64,000 nt of DNA, taken from assembly GCA_936450465.1 (NCBI GenBank), contig OW388296.1:53496431-53560430 (forward strand), read 5' to 3'. Shown one piece after another: positions 13,850 through 26,351 of the stretch. Position numbers and translations under genes: made by a program. Under the pieces are notes generated by a model. That model saw nothing but the letters and a program-made list of their open reading frames with translations. It was not told the DNA's origin and made no database searches. This DNA comes from Gibbula magus (Eukaryota > Mollusca > Gastropoda > Trochida > Trochidae). How positions within the stretch are numbered: the stretch's first letter is position 1; each line of letters opens with the position of its first letter.

Positions 13850-14680
13850 AACTCAAAAACTATAAGACATATCTCAACGAAACTTGGTGTGTGGAACAAT
13901 CATCATGTCTAGATGTGCCTTTTGGGGTTTTCAACTTCTTAGAGTTATTTTTTTTGACCGTTTCGATGGAAATGTAACTTAGAATTTCGTTTCCGGAACA
14001 GAACTCGAAAACCATAAGACATATCTCAACGAAACTTGGTGTGTGGAACAATCATCATATGTAGATGTGCCTTTTGGGGTTTTCAACTTCTTCGAGTTAT
14101 TTTTTTTTACCCTTTCCATGGAAATGTACTTAGAATTTCGTTTCCGGAACAGAACTCGAAAACTATAAGACATATCTCAAAGAAACTTGGTGTGTGGAAC
14201 AATCATCATGTGTAGATGTGCCTTTAGGGGTTTTCAACTTCTTCGAGTTATTTTTTTTACCGTTTCCATGGAAATGTAACTTAGAATTTCGTTTCCGGAG
14301 CAGAACTCGAAAACCATAAGACACATCTCAACGAAACTTGGTGTGTGGAACAATCATCATGTCTAGATGTGCCTTTTGGGGTTTTCAACTTCTTCGAGTT
14401 ATTTTTTTTGACCGTTTCCATGGAAATGTACTTAGAATTTCGTTTCCGGAACAGAACTCGAAAACTATAAGACATATCTCAAAGAAACTTTGTGTGTGGA
14501 ACAATCATCATGTGTAGATGTGCCTTTAGGGGTTTTCAACTTCTTCGAATTATTTTTTTTACCGTTTCCATGGAAATGTAACTTAGAATTTCGTTTCTGG
14601 AACAGAACTCGAAAACTATAAGACATATCTCAACGAAACTTGGTGTGTGGAACAATCATCATGTGTAGATGTGCCTGAAA
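13850..14680 (+). repeat. 151-bp tandem monomers of element 2
   Basis: The core CGAAACTTGGTGTGTGG recurs with its AACTT at 13881, 14033, 14184, 14335, 14486 and 14637, a period of 151-152 bp. Each unit has TTTCCATGGAAA, a perfect palindrome, AACTTAG and TTTCCGGAACAGAACTC. The apparent ORFs on the minus strand here are products of the repetition. Confidence 0.95.
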
Positions 14681-16229
14681 GGCCCGATGGGCTTATGGCA
14701 TTGCACGGTGCAACTTTTAGCATTTTGTCTTCTTCTCCAGAACCACTTTGTCTAAGGAGCTGAAATTTTGTGTGTTGTGTTTAGTTGAAAAAGGTTCATA
14801 GTCACTGTTATTCGACAACTATTCTTCAATAAATTTTCCCAAAGGCGGGGGATATGGCCGACTCTGTCTGCTTGTTTTTATTTTTACTGGTTTCCATGGC
14901 AACAATTTCAACTTACCGGTACTGAAATTGGGGATAGGGACCTTTTCCGGCCTCTATGTCAAAATCTATCAAGTATTTCTTTACGAAACTTGGTATGTGG
15001 TTAGACCTAGTGGTGGAGTGGTGCCTTTTGCTATTTTGGTTATTCTGAATTTTTAATTTTTTCTGGTTTCCATGGAAACAATTTGAACCTAGTGCATATT
15101 TGGGGTAGGGACCTTTTCCGGCCTCTATCTACAAACCGTTCAATATTTTTTCAGCAAACTTTGTATTTGCTTAGACCTAGTGATAGAGTGGTGCCTTTTG
15201 CTACTTTGGCTATTCTGAATTTTTTATTTTCTCGTTATTAATGCAGTATTGAACTTAGTTCTTAGCATAAGTGAAAAATAAGGGTAATATGACTAGGTTT
15301 GATTGAAAGTTGGAGCGAGGGACATCACAGTGCATCACATGCACATATTTCTAGTTTAAACACTATTCTTTATTAGTGATTTGATTGAAATTGAATACAA
15401 GATTACTAACTTGTTGTTAAATAAATATTTGGATATTGTTTCATGCTGTAATCAGTCAAATATTTAAAATAAAAACGTGTTCAAAAGTTTTCAATTTCAA
15501 TCAGTAATTTGTCACTTGCTCGCTATCGTAAACCAATAACATTCTGTACCAAGTCACAGGATTACGAAAATGAAAGTTACCAGCAAAAACCAACAATGAC
15601 CAGTATCCGGGCTGGTCAATAGGCCTCATTTATACACGGAGGTATTAGCTAGTATCTCTATGTAGGATAAGTTACGCTATATGTCGGAAACCAAGAAAAC
15701 ACCAACAACCATATTATCAGCTCAAGTAAGAATAAACGTGTACAGCTTAGTGGTAAATCTTTGCCCAACAGTTGGCTAGTGTTGAAAAACAAATATAGAA
15801 GATTCTCATCTGTTGTGAAAATCTAATTTGGTCTTGAAAACCTTTGTACCTGGTCGACCTGTTATGTTTCAATGTTGAAGGTACAATCTCTCCAGATGGA
15901 GCTGGTTGTTCTCTGAGAGTCTATTAGTATCCATCACTCACTTACATGCACTAATTGTGCCTGCCAGTTTCCTGCCATTTTCAAAACTGTTTGCTTACAT
16001 TGAATTTGAGAAAGGTTTCTTGCTTTTTAAAATGTATATGTATGTTGATAGGAAGGTAACTCCATCTTTGAGATATTTTTATACAGTTACTAAGAAATTT
16101 TAACACATACCTAGAATTGTTGTAGTTTTAGAATAACCTGGTAAATCTTTGGTTACGTTTTATTATGTGCAATAAGAGAACAAGGATGAAGGTGCAAATA
16201 GGTTGATTAAATTTAGCATTGTATTCAGT

Positions 16230-16464
16230 TTCATCTACTAAACTTTGCAATGATTTTATAATAAAACTCTGCAAGAATTTCAGAGATTTGCCTATTAAAA
16301 CTGGAAAAATGGAATGATTCATCCCCTTTAACTTGGCAAGTGTTGGAATGATTCCATCTACTAAAACTTTGTGAGAAATGGAATGATTTTATCTTTTGTG
16401 ATTTTCCAAGAATGGCGTGATTTCAGTTACTTCAACTCCGAGAGAAGTGAAATGATTTCATCAA
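16230..16464 (+). repeat. Degenerate tandem repeat, left half
   Basis: Diverged units with the consensus features GAGAAATGGAATGATTTCATCTACTAA, roughly 45-55 bp apart (written here in parts: GAGAAATGGAATGATTTCAT, then CTACTAA). The array resumes after the LINE fragment. Confidence 0.6.
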
Positions 16465-17460
16465 TAACAATCCTGTTACTTACATAAATAACATGTTTGA
16501 TAATCAAGGAAATTCGTTACTGTGGAACAATTAAGATAAACATACGGATGTACAACACATTTTTTGGAACTACAAGGAATTATACAATCCATTAAATGCT
16601 ACTGTAAATTCACTAAAGTTCATATTGAGAAGAAACTCCAAAAAAAAGTTCTACCTTACTTATTGCAGAATATTATAGGAGATCCAAAAGGTTGTAGAGA
16701 TATTTATCACATTCTTATATTTGAAAAACATTATAAAAAAAAACTTTAGCTTACCGGGAAAAGTGGCAAAATGAGTTAAATGAATCCATTGAGGAACACA
16801 CATGGGAGACAATTGAAAAAAATAACATTTAAATCCCATAATAGCGTGAAAATCACTTGGTTCCAATACAGTTTACTTCATAGGTTTCTACCTACAAATG
16901 ATTTGCTAGCAAAAATGAAATATTAGGCCCTAATATATGTACATTTTGCAAATCTGTAACAGAATCAATATTACACTTATCTCATGAATGTAAAATCATG
17001 GAGAATATCTTGAAAGAAATCGCTAAGTGGATATGTGTAAAAACTGGAACGACAATAATATTCTCTTGCAAAAACAAAATTTAAGGATATCCTGAAAAGA
17101 GAAACTATGTTCTAAACTTAATCATATCAATCGTAAAATATAACATATACAGAATGAAACAAAGAGATAAAATACCAAACTTGAATCACATTAAAGAAGA
17201 TATCAAAACAGCATACAATATTGACCGCTATAACGCCTACTCAAAGTGCAAATATGATATTTTCAGAAAATTCTGGTCCATATGTCATAATCTTTTCTGA
17301 ATATATACTGATCACTAATTTTACCAACTGTCATTTGATTGTTAAAATGCATGTTTTCAGACTCTGTATTTACCTTTATAGTATATGTATTTAACATATG
17401 TATGTATTGAATGTATTTAAAAATTATTTTAAAAAAATAATTAAAAAAATAAAAAAAACA
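16465..17460 (+). pseudogene. LINE ORF2 C-terminal fragment (zf-RVT knuckle), 5'-truncated and frameshifted
   Basis: Translated pieces in different frames match the end of L1/Tx1-like LINE ORF2 proteins: an NMFDNQGNSLL segment near 16494, FLELQG and QKKVLPYL in 16564-16749, a KWQNELN segment just after, WFQYSLLHRFLPTNDLL near 16860-16905, and a knuckle C-X2-C-X8-H-X4-C at about 16938-16994 (CTFCK .. H .. C). Shifts and stops lie mainly at A runs. The 3' end is an A/T-rich tail at about 17415-17460. Endonuclease and most of the RT are absent, as expected for 5'-truncated insertion. The clade is a guess. Confidence 0.75.
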
Positions 17461-17625
17461 ATTCTGTGAGAAAAAGAATGATATCATCAACTAAAGTAAA
17501 ACAGTCGAAATGATTTCATCTTGTATATATAACTCTCTGAGAAATTAAATGAATTCATCTACCTGAACTCTGCAAGAATTGGAATGATTTCAGCTACTTA
17601 TACCCTAGTGTAGTTGGAACTAGAC
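17461..17625 (+). repeat. Degenerate tandem repeat, right half
   Basis: Three further units of the array seen at 16230-16464 (AATGATTTCAT, AACTCT, GAGAAATTAAATGAATTCAT). Its presence on both sides indicates that the LINE fragment was inserted into the array. Confidence 0.6.
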
Positions 17626-19059
17626 GAGAAGCAGTCTTGATCTAAAGCAAAAAGACATGCTTTAAATCAAACTCTTAAAAGTGTCAGACTTAAATTGACC
17701 ATAGCAAGATATAGTCATTGTAATATATCGGGGATGAACATCAATCTTGTCTGAAATATCCGGATGAAGCACCCAGTAAATAAACTCAAATCGTCTTTCT
17801 CTTGCACAAATCATTGATGCCATCTTGATCAACAGACTTTCCTGCAGATGGGAAGGATAACAAAAAAGAAAAAATTCTGAAAAACAAACTCATGGCGACC
17901 TTTCAGCTCATAAGAAAGAGCACGTGCAGACAATGTCATGTCACAAAGGTAATATGGCTGACATTTGTAGCAGTCTGGTAGCCATGCATGCTCTCTTTAT
18001 ATGAACAAAAACTCCTGAGAAGTGGAATCTTGCCAAGTGTCATGATCTTCTTCCTCTTGCAGTATCACTGACTGTAAACCACGTGAGGCATCCCTGCATG
18101 TGGTCGGAAGACTCCGTGGGAATCACACTGATCGACTGCATTTAGTTGTGTTCGTATGTCAGACAGTCTCCAAGACTTCAGGGAAGAATCATGTAAACCC
18201 AATCAAATTTCCTCAATAGTAGTTTTGGTCATTGCTTTTCATGGTATGTGTGGTCCACTTTTGAGATCATCCTTTCAATGGTTTGTATTCTCAACAATAA
18301 ATTTGGGCTGTTTGAGTTCAGCCTTTTCATGTTGTATATTGTATTTAATCTGCTTGGGTTAACATTTAGAATTATTTAAAAGTTTTAGTGGAATGGAATG
18401 TTTTGAGAGCAGTGCTAAAAGCAGAATGTATTTGTAAAGCATAAAGCTGAAAGGAAGGAAGCAGAGGAGACGTTCAAAGGCTCTGTGTTTATAAGTTACA
18501 AGGTTTACATTATACAGGGGCTGCAGAATTAAATGCAAAGAATGATCGACTCTCAAACAGTTGCAAAGAAGAATATTCACATCAAACTTTGTTTTCACCG
18601 AAATTACCCCTCTTAATGTCACATTATCTTAAATTTAAGGTTCCCTTTATTTTGATTTAATGTTAATTAATTCTCAAGATTTATGTATCCTAGTGTTTAT
18701 TCAGGAACTGAATGTTAAAGATGAGTGAGCATCCAGCTTATTTTCACAGAATTGAAGTTAAAATAACAAATGGTACATGTCAATGTTTTTGTTTTCATTA
18801 TATAAACAAATTGTTTTCTTTTCAAATACCTTTTCAAAACCCAAAGTTAATTTGCATGAATCACATCTATTGAACAACCTGGAGTGGCTGTTTAAACTCA
18901 TTATGTCGGTCATTGCGTTGCTACTGCTGTCTTGTTGGCTCCTGAATAATCCAGAAATTGATATAACTTGTGTCTGCATGACGCCGCTGGGATTATTGTC
19001 TTACCATGCCACAAACAATCTCAAATAATGAGTTTACAGTAACTTTGCCTTGTCTTTAA

Positions 19060-19288
19060 AGGTTCAGGATTAAGTTTTGAATCTTTTAAAATAAGATTTT
19101 GAAATCATGAAAACATGGAAATACAACATTAAATTAAGAATATTTTAATTCATTCTGATCTTTCAAACATTAAAGCCTTTGACTTATCCATGCGTTCATG
19201 TGAGTCAACTCATGGTTTTTACTTCAGTACATTTCATCAAAATGGGATATTTTTCACTACAATTAAATTTAATCTTAATCCTGAACTG
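19060..19288 (+). mobile_element. Single-copy candidate TTAA MITE (family E)
   Basis: About 229 bp bounded by AGGTTCAGGATTAAG (after TTAA at 19056-19059) and its near complement CTTAATCCTGAACT at 19274-19287. The right TTAA is not seen. Only one copy in the window, so the call rests on the 14-bp inverted repeat. Confidence 0.5.
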
Positions 19289-21814
19289 TTGATGAAAAAT
19301 TAAAAGTATTAAAACCATGATATGCTTGAAAATAATATAAAGATCTGTATTGAAACATTCCTATTGTGAAAAGTTGATCATCCTTAATATTCTCATCATT
19401 TTCCAGGTTGCTGCATATAACAATGAACACGTACCTACTGTAGCAGAGTGGCAGTGTTTAGCATGCACCACATGTTCTGAGATGTTTCTAGGTGTAAGAG
19501 AACATGTGGAATCTATCTGTACTCTAGTCTTACATGCAGTCTCCGGGATCTTATCTAATTATATGTAATATGTAGTTTATAGGAATCTTAGTCCTAACCA
19601 TAAATGATATACATAGACATGTATAGACAGTTATATTGTTTGAACTTCGAGGGAAGGGGTAATAGCAGCTAGAATAAAGTAAAAATTTACAGTCCTATGA
19701 ACTGATGTCAAAATGGTCTGTTTATAAATATGTATTTAACAGGTATCTTGGTCCTTATCAAGAATGTTAGAATATTGTTTGAACTAAGAATTAAGGGGTA
19801 ATAGCAGCTACAATAAAGTAAAACTACCCTCCTCGGTAGAGATGCAACATGTATCTTCCACCATATCCAATTAGTAGCCATGCAAGTGCTAAAATACAAA
19901 GAGTTTTCAAAGAATTTCAATAATAAGAAAAAGCAAATTTCCGTGCTGTTTTAAGGAAGAGATTTTTTTATTGGTACAAAATAACAATTTTGATCACTTG
20001 ATCACAAGTCATTTTGTGAGTGAAACTTTGTCATGAATTAATTATTTTGGGATGAGACATTTAGAGACTGGTAGGAACTCTAAAGAGAGAAGGTTTCTGT
20101 GCTGGTAATAAGTAGAAATATTGTAATTTTCATCATTTGCTACCAATTAATTCACTTTAAAAGTCAATAAAGTTTGACATGAGAAGTTTGAAAACCTCTA
20201 TTAGGAACTCAGAGAATGGTTAATATCTATACCAAAACAACATATTCACTGCAATAAGGAAGTTGACTATCTTCTGGAAATCTCTCCTTCATTTCTAGAA
20301 CCAAAATACAACTGAGTGAAGAGGAAGTTAAAGTTGCATATGAGACAAAGATTTAGGGGACTGACACTCAGGCTATCGCTTCAAGTAAACAGGCTTGTAA
20401 TTATCGTGTGCATAACTCATTCCTGCTTTTACGTCAATGAGTAGAAGGCATGAGACTCAAAAACAGAGAAAGATGAACTGGGAGGTTGCAATAACCGTGT
20501 TTTCATGTTTGGGAAGATGATCACAACTACCCATTGAGCAGAACCTTGAAGTTGCTGCTGGAGACTGATAAAGAGGTTAACCTACTACTGGTGCAGGTTT
20601 ATTAGAAAAAGAATATTCTGAAAAACGTAATATCTTCTCTTGTCAGAACTAAGGAGAGGATAAATCTGTCATCAACACTTGGAGTTATCTGAAGAAAGAT
20701 CAGAATGTTGGTACATGTTTCTAGGGTTAGATGTTAGGCAGTTATGGTTTTCCATTGAAAATTTCTTTTCAAATCATCATTTTCAAAACTTCCGAAACCT
20801 GCTGAATTGTTCAGAAGAAAATCATATTTGTGAGAAAGATATATCCTTGGTTAGGACAATTAAAGGCTAATGATAAGTATACACATTGCAATAGATAGTT
20901 AAGGGTTAAAAAAAATCAATTTAGAGTAAACTTTGTTGACCTTTCCAATAATTTATGTCATAGTTCAAATTACCAAAACATAGGATAAAGTGTATTTCAT
21001 AACCCTCGACATTCATAAATTGTTAGAAAAAATCTTTTAAGGTTTATAAAACAATTTGACCCAGAATATCAACAGTTATTATCATCTGCATATTTTAATA
21101 AGAAAACTTAGTTATTAGATTTGTTAAATATATGAAATTTTGTAATAATCCACTCACATAATGATCCCCCAAAATTTGAACCATCCACTACAATGGTTGA
21201 ACTAGGATTCCATTCTCCTGAAGTAGTAAGCCATCTCAGTAATATAAGTCGTTCATTTACCTAAAAGGTTTTCTCTGATACATGTCACAAGATTGACAGA
21301 TATCATCAGCTTGATCATAGAATTCTGACAAGGAGTGAAGCCTGCTCCAACTGTCTTGACAGTTCATTTAGTGAGTGATGGTGGGACAGATCCTCCATAT
21401 AGATCCTCAGCAGATCCATATCTAGATCTCTCACTGCATCAAAGTCTATGGATATTTAGGTTGTCTAGCTACTAAAATTCAATAAGTGTTTCATCTCTTG
21501 AGGACTTCAGTGCAGCTTTAGGTACACTGATTTTGGTATATCAAATAAGCAACTGCAGATTGTTCTGTGTTGCAGGTTGTCCTAGTGTGTCAGTTTAAAT
21601 TCATTGTTTCAATAATCTTGATTAAAGTGTCGATAACATCAATGCTTATATTGCTCAATTAAAAGAATATGGTGTTTTTATTTCATGAAACCTTTTGGTT
21701 AAATTGCATATAATCTGCATCAGTAGTTTATGCTATTTTAATTAAAAAATTAGTTCTTATTTGTTGGTGCAAAATTAGGAGAACGGTATATATTAAGTGA
21801 ATTTGCTTATGCAT

Positions 21815-22010
21815 TTACAGTGAGGCATTTGCATTGAAGCAAGGCTGGGTATCCGGGTACAGCTCAGTACCACCCATGGTTTGCTAATTCTTGGTGATGC
21901 TCTCAGGTTTCACCACAATGCATATCCACAGTGGTGTTGCATTCTTTCAATAATGCTAACAGCCATGATATAAGTGAAATACTCTTGAAATTTGGCATTA
22001 AACCCCAATC
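21815..22010 (+). mobile_element. SINE fragment (3' two thirds)
   Basis: Contains CAGTACCACCCATGG, GGTTTCACCACAATGCAT, GATATAAGTGAAATACTCTT and TTAAACCCCAAT, in family order. No head. Confidence 0.72.
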
Positions 22011-24679
22011 GTCTCGCCCCTCCTCTACGAGACGTTTTCCTGGAGCTATTTAGTAGTTTTGTTGAGAGCAAACTTTCTCCTTGAGACGACTAGCTTTTAT
22101 TCCTTGTTTCCAATCACCGACTGCCTCCCTTCCAATCCTTTAATCAATGTGAAGCAAAGTCTTCATCAGCCAGAACTAGTCATGGTATTGCTTGGCGCCG
22201 ATGAAAACACCAAAATTCCATCAAGACAATGTCATGAAAGGCTTCAAGATTTAATGATTTGAAAATATTGACTGTTTTTAGAGAAAATATTGAATCTGTT
22301 GTAAGTGGCAGTGAAAGTGGTTCAAGTTAAGATTTGTCAGTGGCTTGATCTGGTAACGTTAGTGTTATGTTAGTGATTGACTTAGGAGGTGACTGGAGTT
22401 GACTGAAGCTTGACAGTTGTCGTATCTCCTTTTAGAAACGAGGGGTTGGCTTTTTTAATTTCATTAAGACTTAGTATTTGTTTTAAAAATTCTTCTTAGT
22501 TATGATAGAAAATGTTACTGATTGAAATCACAATGTTTGAACTATAAACTAATCTATTTTCATTTCCAAGAAAGTTTCAAGTATATCTGATGGTCATTGG
22601 TATACTCACTGATCATCAGCTTAGTTGTGTTCCCTTTCATCTCCATCTTCTGAATCCTGCTACAGTTTGAGTATATTATTTGAAAATTTATTGAAAGAAG
22701 ACGATTGAACATGCCAAGATAAAGATTAAATCTTCGTCTTTAAATCCCAACTAAAAATAAAAGATACAAGATTCAAAGTATTAGCTTATTAAATGATGCC
22801 ATATGTTGTACATGTATTTCCTCTTAAAGATAGTGTTATTGATTTTCCTCTTATACTCTTGCACTTGAATACAGACACTAAAGATTTATCTCTCCAATTC
22901 ACCATGTGCTAATAAGTATCATAAATAATCATGTCCGAAATAGAATATGTCGATAGTCAAGGATTATTATATGCTGTAAATCTAATACCAATGTTTAAAC
23001 TGTAATGGACACCGTCCATTGATTTTACCATTACTGCCAGAATTCGGATGGTCTTATGTTACCTATATTGATTTATCCACCAAAAAACACTTTACCTGTC
23101 CATGAAATCGTCATTTAAAGCTGGCAATATAAGGATTCGATTGTCGGCCCCATTTACCCCTTCTTGTCAAATGAGCTGTGAAACAATTTCAAACGCAATG
23201 TTGTGTTTGAGGAATTAAAGGTTTTGGTCGTCTCTATCAATGATTTCAATTCAAATATTTGTTTCATGTTGTAAGGTGACTTCATTGTTGAACTAATGAA
23301 CCAGGCTGTTTATTTGATTTGTGTTTTGTAGAGTAAGATTATATTTTACTTCCCATTTACTAAAGAGAGAGATTATATGATCAGTGTCCAATGTGCAGTT
23401 GGTTTTGATTAATCCTTGAGTCATACCATGTACATTAAGGCTTTGATTACCAGACTGTGGAATAATGACCTATAAGATTTGAAATACAGTCACATCCCAT
23501 TAATCTACACGATTTCGTTATTGTTGAAAATCATATAAAAATGAGTAGTTCAGTTAAGCGAATCATCATGAATCATCACTGGATAGAAATGCACAGAGAA
23601 AATTTTAAATACATGGCTGAGTTTCCAGATATACTCAGTGTGGGTAAAGGAGGCTGACTATATAGTCCAAGGACCAATAAAGTTGAAATCAAGAGGAAAC
23701 GTTCAATTTTCCAAGGAGGAATCATTCCAGTACTTCTTGACAAGATAAAGTATAATCTGTCGATTCAGGTTTAGAAAATAGTTTTACATATAGATAAAGT
23801 ATAACACTTAAACTCTGAAAAAAATATGAAGAAATATTGAAAAGCAGCCTATGAAAATCTCATTTCTTACAGTCTGGTGATATTTTCAGGATACCGGTAA
23901 ATACTTTTTTCATAGTCTGAGTGTAAGATATCAGAGTCGATGATAATAAATTTCTGTGAATATTGCCCAAGAAGTGCTTAAACAATCTTGAGGATTGTGT
24001 GTTCTGATGCTCTTAGAATTCATTTTATGTGCTTTAGTTTTAATTAAATTTTATTTCAGGAACAGATTGTCTTTACATAAAATCAATCCTCTGAATAAAT
24101 TAAAACGAAATCCAAACAGGCCCTAGTCTAGTTAAATTACGTCTTTGAACTACTAACTTTGAAAAGCCTGGGAAAATATAAATAAAGAGTTGTTAAAAAT
24201 ACTGCTTAAACGAGATTTTCCTGGTTAATTGATAACATATGCTTGGAATTATTTTTAGCTGAATTGGTATAGAAGCAGCTTCGGAAACTGCATCTTAACC
24301 TGACATGCTGTAAAGCTGTGCTGGAGCTAAAGACGTGTTTATTTTGCAAATCTTTCCGTTTTAGATTAAATACATGTTTACATGGGTAAAATTTATCTCA
24401 AGTACCAAACTGAAGCATGTCGGAAAATCAGTATCTTGTGTCACATGCTGACAGTTAGAGAAAATATCAGGTCACAATACCAACTAATTTATTTTAAAAT
24501 TCAATCAACCCCTGCTTAGTCTCAAGAAAAATGTAAACATTGAAGTATTTATTCAGAAAAGTGTTCAGGTCCAAAGTATTATTTTGTTAGTTTAAGTGGC
24601 AATATAAAAGAAAAACAAAAAGTCACCATCCTGTACCAAAAGTTAGTTATTTCAAATTAGTCTATTGATGACGTTCTCC

Positions 24680-25665
24680 TTGAATCAGAGTCATTTAGTA
24701 TTATGTGAATCAGAGTCATTCAATGGTATGTGAATCAGAGTCATTTAGTATTATGTGAATCAGAGTCATTCAATGGTATGTGAATCAGTCATTCAGTATT
24801 ATGTGAATCAAAGTCATTTAGTATTATGTGAATCAAAGTCATTCAATGGTATGTGAATCAGTCATTCAGTATTATGTGAATCAAAGTCATTTAGTATTAT
24901 GTGAATCAGAGTCATTCAATGGTATGTGAATCAGTCATTCAGTATTATGTGAATCAAAGTCATTTAGTATTATGTGAATCAAAGTCATTCAATGGTATGT
25001 GAATCAGAGTCATTTAGTATTATGTGAATCAGAGTCATTCAATAGTATGTGAATCGGAGTCATTTAGTATTATGTGAATCAAAGTCATTCAATGGTATGT
25101 GAATCAAAGTCATTCAATGCATGGTATGTGAATCAAAGTCATTCAATGTTATGTGAATCAAAGTCATTCAATGTTATGTGAATCAAAGTCATTCAGTATT
25201 ATGTGAATCAAAGTCATTTAGTATTATGTGAATCAGAGTCATTTAGTGTTATGTATATCAAAGTCATTCAATGGTATGTGAATCAAAGTCATTCAATGCA
25301 TGGTATGTGAATTAAAGTCATTCAGTATTATGTGAATCAAAGTCATTCAATGGTATGTGAACAAAGTCATTTAGTATTATGTGAATCAAAGTCATTTAGT
25401 ATTATGTGAATCAAAGTCATTCAATGGTATGTGAATCTGAGTCATTCAGTATTATGTGAATCAAAGTCATTCAATGGTATGTGAATCAAAGTCATTCAGT
25501 ATTATGTGAATCAAAGTCATTTAGTATTATGTGAATCAGAGCCATTTAGTATTATGTGAATCAAAGTCATTCAATGGTATGTGAATCAAAGTCATTTAAT
25601 GGTATGTGAATCAAAGTCATTCAATGGTATGTGAATCAAAGTCATTCAATAGTATGTGAATCAAA
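24680..25665 (+). repeat. Minisatellite of about 40 units of 25 bp
   Basis: Unit TGTGAATCAAAGTCATT plus either TAGTATTA or CAATGGTA. A shortened form lacks three bases after GAATCA. Between about 24785 and 24995 the order short-TAGTA-CAATGG repeats three times, a higher-order unit of about 72 bp. Two units carry a 4-bp insertion (CAATGCATGG). No reading frame is preserved. Confidence 0.97.
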
Positions 25666-26176
25666 GGCAAGGACCTTTTAAGAACATCACACACTATTGT
25701 AATAGAGGTCAAGATTGTATTGATATTCAACTTCAGTAATCATTGACTGCAACCTTTTTAGTATACAGTATGGACCTGTACAGTGTACATCATAACTAGA
25801 CATCAGTCTATTGTGTAAGTCTCATTTGTCCGTGTATTGATGTCAGAATGAACTGTCCATGACTGATTACAAACCTGTGTTCTCTGTATTAAATACTAGA
25901 TGAAAGAATTGTAATGGATCAAATGTTCTTTGTAACAGAAGATTAAAGTATCAAAATAGCAGACCAAACAGATCACCTCTGGAGCTTCACTTGGAGTAGC
26001 TGTGTTGATAACATGAAAGGACAAACACATCCAGGATAGGTATTGTTAGTTTCTGTTTAAACAAGGTAATTTGGGAATGAAGTTATTGATTGTTAAGTCA
26101 TGCTGCTCCACCAGCCAGTATTGTATCTGCAGGGCTACTTCAATCCTCTTCTCAACTTTCACCAAATGATACTTAA

Positions 26177-26334
26177 AGCAGGGTTCTATCGGGGTATTTT
26201 TTGTGGAAACGAAATTTGAAAGGATATTCCCATTTACACATATATGCTATAATATTGAAATGAAATTCATTCACATAATGCCAAGAATCCAAGATGGCGG
26301 ATACCGCCGATAGATCTGTGATAGAACTTTCCCT
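26177..26334 (-). mobile_element. TTAA MITE family C, copy 2 (internally deleted)
   Basis: 158 bp with both ends of family C and TTAA at 26173-26176 and 26335-26338, in reverse orientation. The middle 250 bp of the family is missing. It retains the GATGGCGGATACCGCC block next to the left end of the family. Confidence 0.78.
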
Positions 26335-26351
26335 TTAAAGGTGGGTTTTAA

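Larger units (their letters stand above)
13741..14875 (+). mobile_element. Helitron-like element 2, nested in element 1
   Basis: Starts ATCCCCCGCC and carries the inverse GGCGGGGGAT near its right end (14844-14853), followed by about 22 bp. Leader: short hairpin, then a CCGT microsatellite (13784-13829), then 151-bp monomers, then a 180-bp unique tail. The unfilled relative at about 54650 shows the insertion fell into an oligo-T run. The exact right border is uncertain by a few T bases. No coding capacity. Confidence 0.72.
13030..15354 (+). mobile_element. Helitron-like (HINE/pearl-type) element 1, copy a, with nested insertion
   Basis: Left end: hairpin ATTATGTCCCCCGAAA (13030-13045) with a near-perfect partner at 13050-13065, then CTCCGTCCGTC. 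Middle: 171-bp monomers with CGAAACTTGGTATGTGG at 13161, 13332, 13503 and a variant at 13674, continuing after the insertion. Right end: hairpin GTGCATCACATGCAC (15330-15344), 6 nt, then CTAG at 15351-15354 followed by T, the classic Helitron 3' terminus. The element is split by element 2 (13741-14875); without it the length matches the copy at 54131-55298. No Rep/helicase gene, so non-autonomous. The comparison with oyster pearl/HINE elements is from memory. Confidence 0.75.
17626..24679 (+). other. Intronic sequence, almost featureless
   Basis: Seven kilobases with only the candidate MITE at 19060 and the SINE fragment at 21815. Short ORFs at 18156, 18777, 19350 and 22059 have no splice context or homology I can see. 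Confidence 0.45.

Noticed and set aside
12919..14475. Several ORFs of 60-115 codons on both strands
   Set aside because: They are translations of the Helitron-like leader and the 151/171-bp monomers, repeated with the monomer and open on both strands by composition.
24680..25665. CRISPR-like array of short repeats
   Set aside because: Units are contiguous 25-bp repeats without unique spacers, in eukaryotic intronic DNA; it is a minisatellite. The TGAATCA in each unit resembles an AP-1 site but has no supporting context.
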